The notes: generated by a model from the letters alone, not told the origin. A stretch of DNA of 64,000 nucleotides from Devosia sp. (GCA_017794705.1 CP051235.1:621010-685009); one strand, 5' to 3'; shown: positions 17,021 to 26,635, counted from the stretch's first letter. Numbers and translations: made by a program.

Positions 17021-18034
17021 ATGAGCACGAACTGGCCCCGGCACGACATGAGCTTTTTGAATGGCCATCGCCCGCGGCGGTTGCGCCAGGCTCAATGGGT
17101 GCGCGACCTTGTGGCAGAGACCGTGCTCACCCCGGCCGACCTGATCTGGCCGATGTTCGTGATCGAGGGCCGCAACGAAAAGACGTCAATCGCCACCATG
17201 CCGGGCGTCGACCGGTTGTCCATCGATCTTGCGGTCGAAGCCGCGAAGCAGGCAAGAGACGCCGGCATTCCCGCCCTTGCCCTGTTCCCCAACACGCCGG
17301 GCGAGTTGCGCACGTCCGACGGTCGCGAAGCGTTCAATCCGGACAATCTGATGTGCCGGGCTCTCAGTGCCATCAAATCCGCCGTGCCCGAAATCGGGCT
17401 GATCGCCGACGTGGCGCTGGACGAATATTCCTCCGATGGTCAGGACGGGCTGGTTCGCGACGGCGAAATCCTCAATGACGAAACCGTCGACGTCATGGTC
17501 AAGTCAGCCATCGTGCAGGCTCGTGCAGGAGCCGACGTCATTGCCCCGTCGGACATGATGGACGGGCGGGTCGGCGCCATCCGCCGGGCGCTCGATGCCG
17601 AAAGGTTCGAGCAGACGCTGATCATGTCCTACTCGGCCAAATATGCCTCGTGCTTTTACGGCCCGTTCCGCGACGCGGTGGGTTCTGGCAGCCGGCTCAT
17701 CGGCGACAAGAAGACCTATCAACTCGATTTCGCCAACAGCGACGAGGCGCTGCGCGAAGTCGCCGCCGATCTCGACGAGGGTGCCGACATGGTCATGGTC
17801 AAGCCGGGCATGCCCTATCTTGACCTCGTGCAGCGCGTGAAGGCCGAATTCAGCGTGCCCACCTTCGCCTATCAGGTGAGTGGCGAATATGCGATGATCG
17901 AGTTCGCCGGGGCCGCCGGGGCCATCAACCGCGACGCGGCGGTCATGGAGAGCCTTTTGGGCTTCAAGCGGGCCGGATGCGACGGCATTCTGACCTATTT
18001 CGCGCTGGAGGCGGCGCGGCGGCTTGGGGAATAG
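17021..18034 (+). CDS. hemB: Delta-aminolevulinic acid dehydratase (porphobilinogen synthase), 337 aa
   Basis: Condenses two 5-aminolevulinate molecules to porphobilinogen for haem and corrinoid synthesis. Both Schiff-base lysines are present: Lys207 in MSYSAKYASCFYGPFRDA and Lys261 in MVMVKPGMPYLD. The metal site reads DVALDEYSSDGQDG: the three zinc cysteines of animal and enterobacterial enzymes are replaced by Ala and two Asp, the magnesium-dependent type known from Bradyrhizobium and Pseudomonas. The ATG at 17021 follows GAGGAAGAC; the frame extends 31 codons further with no support. Confidence 0.97.
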   Translation: MSTNWPRHDMSFLNGHRPRRLRQAQWVRDLVAETVLTPADLIWPMFVIEGRNEKTSIATMPGVDRLSIDLAVEAAKQARDAGIPALALFPNTPGELRTSDGREAFNPDNLMCRALSAIKSAVPEIGLIADVALDEYSSDGQDGLVRDGEILNDETVDVMVKSAIVQARAGADVIAPSDMMDGRVGAIRRALDAERFEQTLIMSYSAKYASCFYGPFRDAVGSGSRLIGDKKTYQLDFANSDEALREVAADLDEGADMVMVKPGMPYLDLVQRVKAEFSVPTFAYQVSGEYAMIEFAGAAGAINRDAAVMESLLGFKRAGCDGILTYFALEAARRLGE

Positions 18035-18100
18035 GCCGTCCGGCTTGAAAAGCGCCGGCGCAACGCCGATCTGTTGGAAGCCGATAACGGGGGCCACACC

Positions 18101-18616
18101 ATGAGCAACAACCTGCCTGATCCGCGCACCGCGCCGGAACTGTTTGACACCCTGCTCACCCGCCGGGTCATCGCCTATTTCATTGATCTGGCCATCATCC
18201 TGGCGCTGATGATCGGCGTGATCCTTGCCGGTTTCATTCTGGGCCTTGTCACCATGGGTGCCGCCTTCGTTGCCATCCCCATCGCCCTGCCGATCGCTCT
18301 TGTCACCTATTATGCCGTCACCCTCGGTTCGCCGAAACGGGCGACGGTAGGCATGCAGATGATGGATATCGTTCTCACCCCCACCCGTGGCGCGCCGCTC
18401 GACGGCTGGCGGGCTTTCTTTCATCCGCTGTTGTTCTGGGTGACCTGCTGGATCCTGCCGCCCTTTTCCTATCTCGTCGCGCTGTTCACGCCGCGCCGCC
18501 AGATGATCCACGACTATGTGCTGGGGACCCTGATGGTCCGCCGCTCGCCAATGGAGCGTCACTGGCGCAGCATGCCCGGCCGCGGGTTCGACATGTACCC
18601 CACTCACGAAGCGTAA
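18101..18616 (+). CDS. RDD family membrane protein, 171 aa
   Basis: RDD-domain protein with three or four hydrophobic helices. The first helix carries the family Arg and Asp residues (TRRVIAYFIDLAIILAL), and the last block has RRQMIHDYVLGTLMVRR. RDD proteins are inner-membrane proteins of mostly unknown role; some have been linked to ion exchange. It follows hemB by 66 bases on the same strand. Confidence 0.85.
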   Translation: MSNNLPDPRTAPELFDTLLTRRVIAYFIDLAIILALMIGVILAGFILGLVTMGAAFVAIPIALPIALVTYYAVTLGSPKRATVGMQMMDIVLTPTRGAPLDGWRAFFHPLLFWVTCWILPPFSYLVALFTPRRQMIHDYVLGTLMVRRSPMERHWRSMPGRGFDMYPTHEA

Positions 18617-18736
18617 ATTTGTCCATCTGGTCAAAAGTTTAGCGCAAGTCTTCAATAAATTGATTCATGTGGGAAAGGCGCGCCCTTCGCACAGAATGTG
18701 CTTGGAGCGGTCCGGGCAAGCCTTCATATTAGGACA

Positions 18737-20563
18737 ATGATTGAGGCGATCCTGACCAGCGACGCTCTGGCCATGTGGCTCACGTTTGCCGTGATCGTCA
18801 CCGCGATGGTGTTTTACGCCACCGAATGGGCCTCGCTCGAACTCACCTCCATCGGTGCCGTGCTCGGCGTTCTGGCCATCGGCGTGGTGCTGCCGGAAGC
18901 GGGCATCAGCACCGACGAGGTGCTGTCCGGCTTTGCCAATCCCGCGCTTCTGACCATTCTCGCCCTGCTGGTGATGGGTCAGGCTCTGATCCAGACCGAG
19001 GCGATCAGCGGTCTTGCCGATTATCTGGTCAAGCTCTGGCCCACCCGGCCGGCGATGGTGGTCCTCGTCGCTCTGGTCTTCGCCGGTGCCGTCAGTTCCA
19101 TCGTCAACAACACGCCGGTGGTGGTGGTGTTCATGCCGGTGCTGGCCTCGATCCTGATGCGCCGCAAGCTTCTGGCGTCGAAATACATGATGCCCCTCAG
19201 CTACATGACCATCCTTGGCGGCATGGTCACGCTCCTGGGCTCGTCGACCAACCTTCTTGCCGCCGGTGTGGCACAGGATCTCGGCATTGAAAGCGTCACT
19301 TTCTTCTCTTTCGCCGTGCCCGGCCTCATCATGGCGCTGGTCGGGTCGATCTACGTGCTGTTCATCGCACCCCTGTTCATCCCTGACAATCAACGCGACC
19401 AGCCCAATACCCGTGGCCGTTCGATGCAGTTCATCACCGAGATCCGGCTGACCCCGGGCCACCCGCTGGTCGGCGACCACACCGTCGCGGGAATGTTCCC
19501 CAAGATCACAACTCTGACCGTGCGCGCCGTGCGCCGGGGCTATTCCACTTTCCTGCCGCCCTTCGACGACATCACCCTGCGCACCGGCGACACGCTCATC
19601 ATCGCCGCCACCCGCGATGCGCTGACCGACGCGTTGAAGTCGTGGCGGGCCTTTCAGGGCAGCGATTTTCAGGAGACCGAAACTTCCGCCAATGGCGAAG
19701 GCGACGAAAGCGTCATTCTCTATGAAGCGCTGGTGCCGCCGGGCTCGCGGCTGGTCAACAATGGTGTCGATCAGGCCGGTTTCATGGCCGAACATGGGGT
19801 ACTGATCCTCGGGGTCGAGCGGCGCAGCCGCATGGCTCGCCAGCCACTCAGCGAAATCCGGCTGGAAGCCGGCGACGTGTTGCTGATTGCCGGCAAGACC
19901 AGCGCCTTCAACCGGCTGCGCGGGCTGCAGGACCTGATCGTCATGGAATGGAGCGGCTCGGAAATCCAGCCGCACGGCATGGCCCTGCGCGCCCAGTTGA
20001 TCTTCGCGCTCACCATCGCCGTCATCGCGCTCGGCATCGTGCCGACAGTGTTTGCCTCGATGGCCGGAGCCTTCGGCATGATCGCAACCGGTTGTCTCAA
20101 CATTCGTCAGGCCGCCCGCGCCATCGACCGGCGCATCATTCTGCTTGTCGGCTCGTCCATCGCCATGGCCGCTGCCATGGCCGCCACCGGTGGCGCCGAT
20201 TTCATCGCCAGCGCAGCGACCATGACCTTGGGCGAAATGTCACCGGCGTGGTTCATGGGCGGGCTTTTCATCATTGTCGCGATTTTGACCAATTTCCTGT
20301 CAAACAATGCCACTGCGGTGCTGTTCACGCCCATAGCCATTGCGGCCGCGGGGCAGCTCGGGGTCGACCCGTTGCCCTTCGTGGTGGCGGTCATTCTGGG
20401 CGCCAATGCCTCGTTCGCCACACCGATTGGCTATCAGACCAACCTTTTGGTCATGGGTGCCGGGCACTATCGTTTCCGCGATTTCGTGGTGGTGGGTACT
20501 CCACTCGTCGTGATCGTGTGGATTGTGTTTTGTCTGGTCGCCCCGTGGTATTATGGGATTTGA
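18737..20563 (+). CDS. SLC13/DASS-type transporter with two RCK_C (TrkA-C) domains, 608 aa
   Basis: Inner-membrane carrier of the SLC13/ArsB-like ion-transporter superfamily. N-terminal helices include the helical-hairpin motif SIVNNTPVVVVFMP and, in the second half, FLSNNATAVLFTPIA; these SNN/NNTP motifs bind sodium and anion in the family. Between the halves lie two cytosolic TrkA-C domains (about residues 225-300 and 315-395, for example VLILGVERRSRMARQPLSE), which usually bind nucleotide or other ligands and gate transport. Sulfate, dicarboxylate or another anion are all possible. The ATG at 18737 was chosen for the membrane start; its RBS is weak. Confidence 0.87.
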   Translation: MIEAILTSDALAMWLTFAVIVTAMVFYATEWASLELTSIGAVLGVLAIGVVLPEAGISTDEVLSGFANPALLTILALLVMGQALIQTEAISGLADYLVKLWPTRPAMVVLVALVFAGAVSSIVNNTPVVVVFMPVLASILMRRKLLASKYMMPLSYMTILGGMVTLLGSSTNLLAAGVAQDLGIESVTFFSFAVPGLIMALVGSIYVLFIAPLFIPDNQRDQPNTRGRSMQFITEIRLTPGHPLVGDHTVAGMFPKITTLTVRAVRRGYSTFLPPFDDITLRTGDTLIIAATRDALTDALKSWRAFQGSDFQETETSANGEGDESVILYEALVPPGSRLVNNGVDQAGFMAEHGVLILGVERRSRMARQPLSEIRLEAGDVLLIAGKTSAFNRLRGLQDLIVMEWSGSEIQPHGMALRAQLIFALTIAVIALGIVPTVFASMAGAFGMIATGCLNIRQAARAIDRRIILLVGSSIAMAAAMAATGGADFIASAATMTLGEMSPAWFMGGLFIIVAILTNFLSNNATAVLFTPIAIAAAGQLGVDPLPFVVAVILGANASFATPIGYQTNLLVMGAGHYRFRDFVVVGTPLVVIVWIVFCLVAPWYYGI

Positions 20564-20599
20564 CCACATGCGTTGAACCGGGAGGTCTGGCCAAAATAA

Positions 20600-21322
20600 A
20601 TGTCCCGCCAAACACCTGAAACCGCCCAGTTCTTTTTGACCGCTCCATCTGCCTGCCCATACCTACTGGGCCGCGAAGAGCGCAAGCTGTTCACCCATAT
20701 CACCGGCCGCCGCGCCGGTTCGCTGCACCAGCTCTTGTCCGAGCACGGGTTCCGGCGCAGCCAGAACCTCGTTTACCGCCCCGCATGCGAGGGCTGCACC
20801 GCCTGCCGCTCTGTGCGTGTCATCGCCAATGAATTCGCACCCAACCGCCGCTTCAAGCGCATCTGGAAGCGCAACGACGACATCGTCGGCAAGGCGATCC
20901 CGGCGGAGGTCACCCGCGAACAGTATGACCTGTTCACCCGCTACCTCGCCGACCGGCACGAGGGTGGCGGCATGACGCAGATGAATTTCACCGATTATGA
21001 ATTCATGGTCGAGGACACGCCGGTGGATACGCTTCTGGTCGAATACCGGTTGGGGGCAAACGGCCCGCTGGCCGCCGTTGGGCTCACAGACCGGATGGAG
21101 GACGGCTATTCCATGGTCTATTCCTTCTTCGATCCAGCGCTAGCCGGCCGCAGCCTTGGGAACTTCATGATCCTTGATCACATCGACCGTGCCGCCCGCG
21201 ACGGGCTCGATTACGTATATCTGGGCTATTGGGTCGAAGGTTCGCCCAAAATGGAGTACAAGGCCGAATTCTCTCCCCTGCAGGTCCAGACCGAGCACGC
21301 CGGCTGGCGCAGACTGAGCTGA
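20600..21322 (+). CDS. bpt: Aspartate/glutamate leucyltransferase (N-end rule), 240 aa
   Basis: Transfers Leu from leucyl-tRNA to proteins with N-terminal Asp or Glu, marking them for ClpS/ClpAP. Family blocks are FFLTAPSACPYLLGREERKL, RRSQNLVYRPACEGCTACRS (the Cys pair), NRRFKRIWKRNDDI and YSMVYSFFDPALAGRSLGNF, then YLGYWVEGSPKMEYKAEFSP. Length 240 aa is usual for the Bpt/ATE clade. It follows the SLC13 gene by 36 bases. Confidence 0.95.
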   Translation: MSRQTPETAQFFLTAPSACPYLLGREERKLFTHITGRRAGSLHQLLSEHGFRRSQNLVYRPACEGCTACRSVRVIANEFAPNRRFKRIWKRNDDIVGKAIPAEVTREQYDLFTRYLADRHEGGGMTQMNFTDYEFMVEDTPVDTLLVEYRLGANGPLAAVGLTDRMEDGYSMVYSFFDPALAGRSLGNFMILDHIDRAARDGLDYVYLGYWVEGSPKMEYKAEFSPLQVQTEHAGWRRLS

Positions 21323-21349
21323 GTTGGCCGGCCGCGAAAGACATCCATA

Positions 21350-22405
21350 TTGATCCTGTTTCTCCTGCTTTTGTTGCAGATCGGCCTCGTGCCGGTGCTG
21401 ACCGGTCTCAGCCTTGCCGCGATTGCAGGGCTGTTCGGCTTTGCGGTGCCGCTTTTCGACATGTTCAATCATTTCCAGCTCATCTGGTTCGTCGGGCTTG
21501 CGGTCAGCCTCGGGATCAGCCTGCTCGTGTTCCGGCGTCAGGGACGGAACTATGTCCGCCTTGTCGGCGGCCTCGGGTTTCTCGCCTCGGCGATCCTGGT
21601 TGTTCCCGAACTCGTGGCCGCGTTCAGCGGTTATCCGCCGGTGCCCCCCGATACCCAGACCGTGCGGCTGATGAGCCGCAACCTGTTCGGCATGAATTAC
21701 GGCATGGCCCGGGTCGCCGACGCGATTGAGGAAGCTGATCCGGACATCATCGCCTTGCAGGAATATTTCTCCGAACAGCGCGATGGGCTGCGCGACCGGC
21801 TGATTGGCGAATATCCGCATGTCATCGAATGTATGGGGGGTGACCGGGCCTCGCTGGCGGTCTATTCGCGCCTGCCTTTCGCAGGCACCAGTGACAGTCA
21901 CTGCCCGAACAATTACGCGTCCCGCCTCAACAAGGTGGGCTGGCTGGCGGTTCAGTTTTCAACCGCCGACGGACGTGAATTCACAGTGGTCAACACCCAT
22001 CTCAACTGGCCGATCCGCATTGCACCGCTGCGTGACACGTCTCTTGACTGGCCCGACCGGATTGCCGCAATGACGTCCCGCAAGAGCGTCGAATACGCCG
22101 AGGTCGCGTCAGGGCTCGAGACTATCGAAGGTCCGCTGGTGCTTGTCGGTGATTTCAACGCCACCCCCTGGTCCTATGAACTTCGCGACTTTGCAGAGCG
22201 CGCTGGTCTCGATCGGCAGACCCACAACCTGTTCACCTGGCCTGCCCGCTTCTACATCCGCGGCTGGCGCCAGTTCATCCCCTTCCTGCCGCTCGACCAC
22301 CTGTTCACCCGCGACGGCATCCTCGTCCATTCCGTCAGCGCCACAGCCCCCGCCGGCAGCGACCACCTTGCATTGCTTGCAGAGATGTCTGTGCCAGCGG
22401 GGTGA
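21350..22405 (+). CDS. Membrane-anchored endonuclease/exonuclease/phosphatase (EEP) family protein, 351 aa
   Basis: Three hydrophobic helices (about residues 1-90) precede an EEP catalytic domain. Catalytic motifs are visible: Glu in IIALQEYF, VNTHLNWP, VGDFNATPWSYEL and the terminal GSDHLALLAEM. Such anchored EEP proteins act outside the inner membrane on phosphodiester or phosphomonoester substrates (nucleic acid, lipid or inositol phosphates); which one is unclear. The start is TTG at 21350, 27 bases after bpt, with only a weak GAAAGA upstream. Confidence 0.85.
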   Translation: MILFLLLLLQIGLVPVLTGLSLAAIAGLFGFAVPLFDMFNHFQLIWFVGLAVSLGISLLVFRRQGRNYVRLVGGLGFLASAILVVPELVAAFSGYPPVPPDTQTVRLMSRNLFGMNYGMARVADAIEEADPDIIALQEYFSEQRDGLRDRLIGEYPHVIECMGGDRASLAVYSRLPFAGTSDSHCPNNYASRLNKVGWLAVQFSTADGREFTVVNTHLNWPIRIAPLRDTSLDWPDRIAAMTSRKSVEYAEVASGLETIEGPLVLVGDFNATPWSYELRDFAERAGLDRQTHNLFTWPARFYIRGWRQFIPFLPLDHLFTRDGILVHSVSATAPAGSDHLALLAEMSVPAG

Positions 22406-22496
22406 GGTAAGTCCCAGTGCTGCACCGCGCGGATGGCCAATCCTGTCCAGTCACCTCGGGTCGGCAATGAATGCAATGACCAGGGCTCGCAGCGCC
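22406..22496. other. Intergenic, no recognisable element
   Basis: Sequence between the EEP gene stop and the RIME-like element. Nothing distinctive was seen. Confidence 0.5.
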
Positions 22497-22680
22497 GTCC
22501 CTTCTCCCTTGATGGGATTGAGGCGGAAGTACAAATCGCTCCAGTGGAGCGATTTGCCGCCGAAAGTGCCCCGAAGGGGCGGATGAGGGTGGAGCCACAC
22601 TCGCCAAGCGGGCCGGACCGCTGCCCCCTCATCCGACCGCGCTGCGCGCGCCCACCTTCTCCCACAAGGGGAGAAGGAAA
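22497..22680. repeat. RIME-like intergenic mosaic element
   Basis: Contains the hallmark palindromic pieces of rhizobial intergenic mosaic elements: CTTCTCCC arms at both ends (22501-22508 and, inverted, CACCTTCTCCCACAAGGGGA near 22653-22672), CCCCTCATCCGACCGC, and nested hairpins such as AAATCGCTCCAGTGGAGCGA and GCCCCGAAGGGGC. The assignment is from memory of the RIME/ABC-type repeat consensus. Confidence 0.7.
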
Positions 22681-22691
22681 TGGGTCTGTGC

Positions 22692-23114
22692 AAAAAACTT
22701 ATCCCCGCCCTCAAACCTTCCCGCATACTCTCTCACAGGTGCCCGCACTTGAGCACGGTTGCAAACGAGTGATTGGCGGGGATCGGCCGGTGTGGAACGG
22801 GAGTCGTCCCGTTTCAGGGTAAAGCGGTCAGGTAGCCCTCGGCCAGGGGGCAAGTGTAAGACGCTGCGCAGCCGTCTGATATGGGTTGCGCCTGTTTCTT
22901 CAAACTTTCGGAGAGACAGATGCCTGTCTGGGCTGTTGCCGTCGAACGAGCGAACGGGGCAGATCTGGACAAATCAGGGGCATGGCGCATCCGCGGGGCT
23001 CCGGAGGGCCCCGGCCTGTTCGTCATAGTCCACAAATCCCGGTTGCGCGGGGCGTTGTGCGCCTCACTTTTTACTACTTAGGATCGAGGTGTTCACCGCC
23101 CCGCGCCTGCTCTG
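22692..23114 (+). repeat. Composite repeat, family 1, copy A
   Basis: Nearly the same sequence occurs inverted at 44759-45167. A block of about 165 bases (from CACAGGTGCCCGCACTTGAG to CTGATATGGGTTGCGC) differs at one base between copies. The middle 60-70 bases are unrelated, and the remaining ~140 bases (from TGGACAAATCAGGGGCATGG to CCGCCCCGCGCCTGCTCTG) match again. Internal hairpins include AACGGGA-GTCG-TCCCGTT. There is no convincing ORF, transposase or terminal inverted repeat. It looks like a non-coding dispersed element. Confidence 0.85.
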
Positions 23115-23179
23115 CTTTTCTATTTGAAACCACAGGAGTTCCCGTGTGGCGCTTTCGGCTGCCAAAATTTCACGCGTCA

Positions 23180-23200
23180 CCCTCGGGCTTGACCCGAGGG
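23180..23200. repeat. Palindromic repeat (CGGGCTTGACCCG type)
   Basis: CCCTCGGG-CTTGA-CCCGAGGG, a perfect 8-bp stem. This is the widespread alphaproteobacterial intergenic palindrome, usually followed by TCCATG as here. Confidence 0.8.
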
Positions 23201-23276
23201 TCCATGATGAATTGGCACACGCTGGCGTCGTTCGTGAGACTCAACGAACCCCCATTCGCGTGGCACCGCTGCATGG

Positions 23277-23299
23277 ATACTCGGGTCAAGCCCGAGTAT
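23277..23299. repeat. Palindromic repeat (same family, inverted)
   Basis: ATACTCGGG-TCAAG-CCCGAGTAT, a perfect 9-bp stem. The same sequence is present inverted at 44404-44426, with homologous flanks. Confidence 0.82.
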
Positions 23300-23329
23300 G
23301 ACGCTGGAGAGAAGGGTGGTGCCGTGCCC

Positions 23330-23475
23330 ATCTCAGCGCCCGAAAGGGACGGGACGAGCGCAGCGAGGACCCCGGCCGACTTTTCGGCCGCCCCGTCGGA
23401 GGCGCAGGTTTGGTCATAGCGACCAGCGTCATGACCAAACCGGTACGCGCCGTGAGACAAAACAAAGCCCGGGAC
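23330..23475 (-). repeat. Composite repeat, family 2, copy A
   Basis: Read on the minus strand it runs from TTTTGTCTCACGG through a variable stem (GGTTTGGTCATGACG and its complement) to CTCCGACGGGGCGGC, CCGGGGTCCTC and CTCGTCCCGTCCCT. Two relatives lie at 44215-44390 and 45160-45305. It is non-coding and structured, and ends about 60 bases from the parC stop. Confidence 0.78.
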
Positions 23476-23534
23476 GGCAGTGGAGAATGTTTCGTCATTG
23501 CGGGCGACCCAAGTGAGGCTCGCGTGGGCCGCGA

Positions 23535-25778
23535 CTACCCCGTGAACCGGTTATTCCGCGGAAATCCGGTTGGCCGCAACCGTCCGGCCTGCGCCCGTTC
23601 GCCGATCCACTCGACAAGCTCATCCATAGACCGCGTGAAGGTGCGGCCGGAACTGTCGGTCCAGGTGAGGCCCTCCTCCGCCGTAAAGACGCGCACGTCC
23701 GAGACGCCGCCGTCCTTGTACTTCTGCAGTCGGACGCCCTTGCCGCGGGCCATCTCGGGCAATTGTTCGAGCGGGAAGATCAGCAGTTTTCGGTTCTCGC
23801 CGATCACCGCCACCCGATCGCCCTCTACGGGCACACAGATGCGGGCTTCCACCGCACCCGACACATTGAGCACCTGCTTACCCTTGCGGGTGTTGGCGAT
23901 CAGTTCGTCCTCGGTGGCCACAAAACCGTTGCCGATGTCCGACGCGAACAGTCGCTTCTTTCCGGGCTGGTGGACGAACAGATCGACAACGTCGTGGCCC
24001 TCCTCGATGTCGACCATGATGCGCACCGGCTCGCCGTTGCCGCGTCCACCAGGCAGCTTGTCGGCGCCCAGCGTGAACACCTTGCCGTTGGTGGTCAGCA
24101 TCAAAAGCTTGTCGGTGGTCTCGGCCTTGAACATCAGTTTCAGCGCGTCGCCGTCCTTGAAGCTCAGCGACGACGCGTCGGTATTGTGCCCCTTCAAGGC
24201 CCGGATCCAGCCCTTCTCGCTGAGTACAACAGTGACCGGTTCCTTCTCGATCAGCGCCGTGTCGAAATCGATGTCGCCGGTATCGGGCAGGCTGTCGAAC
24301 GTGGTCCGCCGTGCGCCCAGCGCCGTGTCCTTGGCGTACGCCTTCTTGATGTCGCCGACTTCGGTGGTGATCACGCCCCACTGTTTGCGGTCGGAGGCGA
24401 GCAGCGCCTCAAGGTGCGCCTTCTCCTCGCTTAGCTTCTTGTGCTCGGAGCGGATTTCGATCTCTTCCAGCTTGCGCAGTGACCGCAGCCGCATGTTGAG
24501 GATGGCTTCCGCCTGCCCGTCGGTCAGGTCGAACTTGTCCATCATCACCTGTTTGGCATTGTCCTCCTCGCGGATGATGCGGATCACCTCATCGAGGTTG
24601 AGATATGCCACCAGATACCCGGACAGGACTTCGAGCCGCTTGTTGATCTGCTCGACACGATGGGTCGAACGGCGGACGAGCACGTCCTTTCGGTGCTGCA
24701 GCCAGGCACCGATTGCCTCGCCGAGCCCCATTACGCGCGGCACCGCGCCCTTGTCGAGCACGTTCATGTTCATCGAGAATCGGCTTTCCAATTCGGTCAG
24801 CCGGAACAGGCTCTCCATCAGGACAACCGCATCGACGGCGCGGGACTTTGGCTCGAGTACCAGCCGCACGTCCTCGGCGGATTCATCGCGCACGTCTTTA
24901 AGCAAAGGCAGTTTCTTGCCCAGAAGCAGGTCGGCGATCTTTTCAACGAGGCGCGACTTTTGAACACCATACGGAATTTCGGTGACCACCACCTGATAGC
25001 CGCCGCGGCCCGTGTCCTCGATTTCGTAGCGCGCGCGGATACGGAAGGAGCCCCTGCCCGTCTCGTAGGTCCGGGCCATTTCCGCCTTGCTGTCGACAAC
25101 GATTCCGCCCGTGGGGAAGTCAGGACCCTCAACGAACTTCATCAGGTCCTCTGCCGGCGCGTCGGGCTTGTGGATCAGGTGCAATGCCGCATCGCAAAGT
25201 TCGGCGACATTGTGCGGCGGGATGGAGGTCGCCATGCCCACCGCGATGCCGCTGGCGCCATTGGCCAGAAGGTTTGGGAAGTTGGACGGCAGAACCGAAG
25301 GCTCGTCGGTTTCGCCATCATAGGTGGGGCGGAAATCAACAGCATTCTCGGTGATACCCTCAAGCAGCCTTGCCGCGACGTCGGTCATTCTGGCTTCGGT
25401 GTAGCGATAGGCGGCGGCGCTATCGCCATCGATCGAGCCGAAATTGCCCTGCCCGTCGACCAGCGGATAGCGCAGCGAAAAGTCCTGCGCCAGCCGCACC
25501 AGCGCGTCATAAATCGACTGATCACCGTGCGGGTGGAACCCGCCGATCACGTCACCCACCACCTTGGCGCTCTTCTTGTAGCCCTCCTTGGGGTCGAGCT
25601 TCAAAAGCCGCATCACATGCAGAATGCGCCGATGCACCGGCTTCAGCCCGTCGCGCGCGTCCGGCAAGGCCCGCTGGGTAATCGTCGACAGGGCGTAGTT
25701 GAGATAGCGCTCTTCAAGCGCCTGTCGCAGATCTACAATTCTGCTCTGGTCCTCATCGGGGGGCAAAAGCTCTGCCAT
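23535..25778 (-). CDS. parC: DNA topoisomerase IV subunit A, 747 aa
   Basis: Decatenates daughter chromosomes with ParE. The breakage-reunion domain starts [20 protein letters not shown]; the catalytic Tyr126 lies in [11 protein letters not shown]. The quinolone region reads [20 protein letters not shown]: the position of E. coli ParC Ser80 is Gln and that of Glu84 is Asp91. The C-terminal part (about 500-747) is a degenerate beta-propeller with [17 protein letters not shown]. Length suits ParC rather than GyrA. It is last in the minus-strand run, 117 bases after recO. Confidence 0.96.
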   Translation of the reverse strand: MAELLPPDEDQSRIVDLRQALEERYLNYALSTITQRALPDARDGLKPVHRRILHVMRLLKLDPKEGYKKSAKVVGDVIGGFHPHGDQSIYDALVRLAQDFSLRYPLVDGQGNFGSIDGDSAAAYRYTEARMTDVAARLLEGITENAVDFRPTYDGETDEPSVLPSNFPNLLANGASGIAVGMATSIPPHNVAELCDAALHLIHKPDAPAEDLMKFVEGPDFPTGGIVVDSKAEMARTYETGRGSFRIRARYEIEDTGRGGYQVVVTEIPYGVQKSRLVEKIADLLLGKKLPLLKDVRDESAEDVRLVLEPKSRAVDAVVLMESLFRLTELESRFSMNMNVLDKGAVPRVMGLGEAIGAWLQHRKDVLVRRSTHRVEQINKRLEVLSGYLVAYLNLDEVIRIIREEDNAKQVMMDKFDLTDGQAEAILNMRLRSLRKLEEIEIRSEHKKLSEEKAHLEALLASDRKQWGVITTEVGDIKKAYAKDTALGARRTTFDSLPDTGDIDFDTALIEKEPVTVVLSEKGWIRALKGHNTDASSLSFKDGDALKLMFKAETTDKLLMLTTNGKVFTLGADKLPGGRGNGEPVRIMVDIEEGHDVVDLFVHQPGKKRLFASDIGNGFVATEDELIANTRKGKQVLNVSGAVEARICVPVEGDRVAVIGENRKLLIFPLEQLPEMARGKGVRLQKYKDGGVSDVRVFTAEEGLTWTDSSGRTFTRSMDELVEWIGERAQAGRLRPTGFPRNNRFTG

Positions 25779-25895
25779 GGGGTTCAGTCGCCATTCTGGT
25801 GTGGGCCTGCCGATTGGCAGATCGATTCAGGTTTGGCCTTCAACTCGTTGGCCGAAGACTCAAATTTATCCGGCAAGCGCCGAATCATCGGCCGA

Positions 25896-26615
25896 TTATA
25901 CAAGTTCAGCCAAGCTGGCCACGAGTTGATCCCGCGTTGTCGGCACTTCGATTTGCCGCGGGTTCCACACATGCATCGCCAGAAAGTGCCCGGTCAGGCG
26001 CAATCCGTCCTGCACCTGTTCTGCCGGGGCATTCTCGAACGTGGTGAAATAGGCCGGCAGCGGCAGCAGTTTGTCGAGATATTTCGCCCCTGCTTCTGCT
26101 GTCACCGCCCGCCCGGACTTCGGAGAAACGTAGGCCAGCCCTTCGGTCGCTCCGGTGACGGCACAAGACGCAATATCAAGGCCGAAGCCCAGTTCGTCCA
26201 GCAGCGTGAACTCGAAGATCGAGATCATCTGCGCCAGTTCGACCAGTTCATTGCCATCGTCCATGATCTCCGAGGCCATGCGGTAGAGCCGTTCGTGCGG
26301 GTCGCGCTCGGGCAGCAGCCGCAGGTGGGCACACAAGAGTTGCGCCGCATAAAGCCGGGTTCTATCGGCGATCAGGTCTGCCGCGCGCGGTTTGATCAGT
26401 TCGACCGAAAACATGCCAAGATGTTCGTCAAGCCGCGCCCGCCAGTGCAATTGCACCTGGTTGCCGGGCTGCAATGTCGCCGCCAGCTTGCGCGAACGTC
26501 CGCCGCGCACCAATCCGAGGTGACGCCCCCGGTCAGGTGTCATGGCTTCCACAATGACAGAGGTTTCGCCGTGACGGCGCACGCCGATGATCAGCCCTTC
26601 ACCGGACCATTCCAT
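25896..26615 (-). CDS. recO: DNA repair protein RecO, 239 aa
   Basis: Loads RecA on SSB-coated DNA with RecR in the RecFOR pathway. The N-terminal OB fold is clear (MEWSGEGLIIGVRRHGETSV, then HLGLVRGGRSRKLAATLQPG), followed by a helical domain with FEFTLLDELGFGLDIASCAV. Only one Cys of the usual zinc set (near ASCAVTG) is present, common in alphaproteobacteria. It sits 20 bases after era. Confidence 0.94.
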   Translation of the reverse strand: MEWSGEGLIIGVRRHGETSVIVEAMTPDRGRHLGLVRGGRSRKLAATLQPGNQVQLHWRARLDEHLGMFSVELIKPRAADLIADRTRLYAAQLLCAHLRLLPERDPHERLYRMASEIMDDGNELVELAQMISIFEFTLLDELGFGLDIASCAVTGATEGLAYVSPKSGRAVTAEAGAKYLDKLLPLPAYFTTFENAPAEQVQDGLRLTGHFLAMHVWNPRQIEVPTTRDQLVASLAELV

Positions 26616-26635
26616 GTCACGACCCGCTCCGGCGG

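Noticed and set aside
22629..22853. 74-codon ORF in family-1 repeat, similar to a translation at 45 kb
   Set aside because: Similarity is explained by near-identical DNA in the inverted repeat; no RBS and no frame-specific conservation can be shown.
22406..23534. Possible structural RNA gene (RNase P RNA, tmRNA, 6S) in the family-1 repeat
   Set aside because: None of the conserved RNase P or tmRNA core motifs I know is present, and there are two copies.
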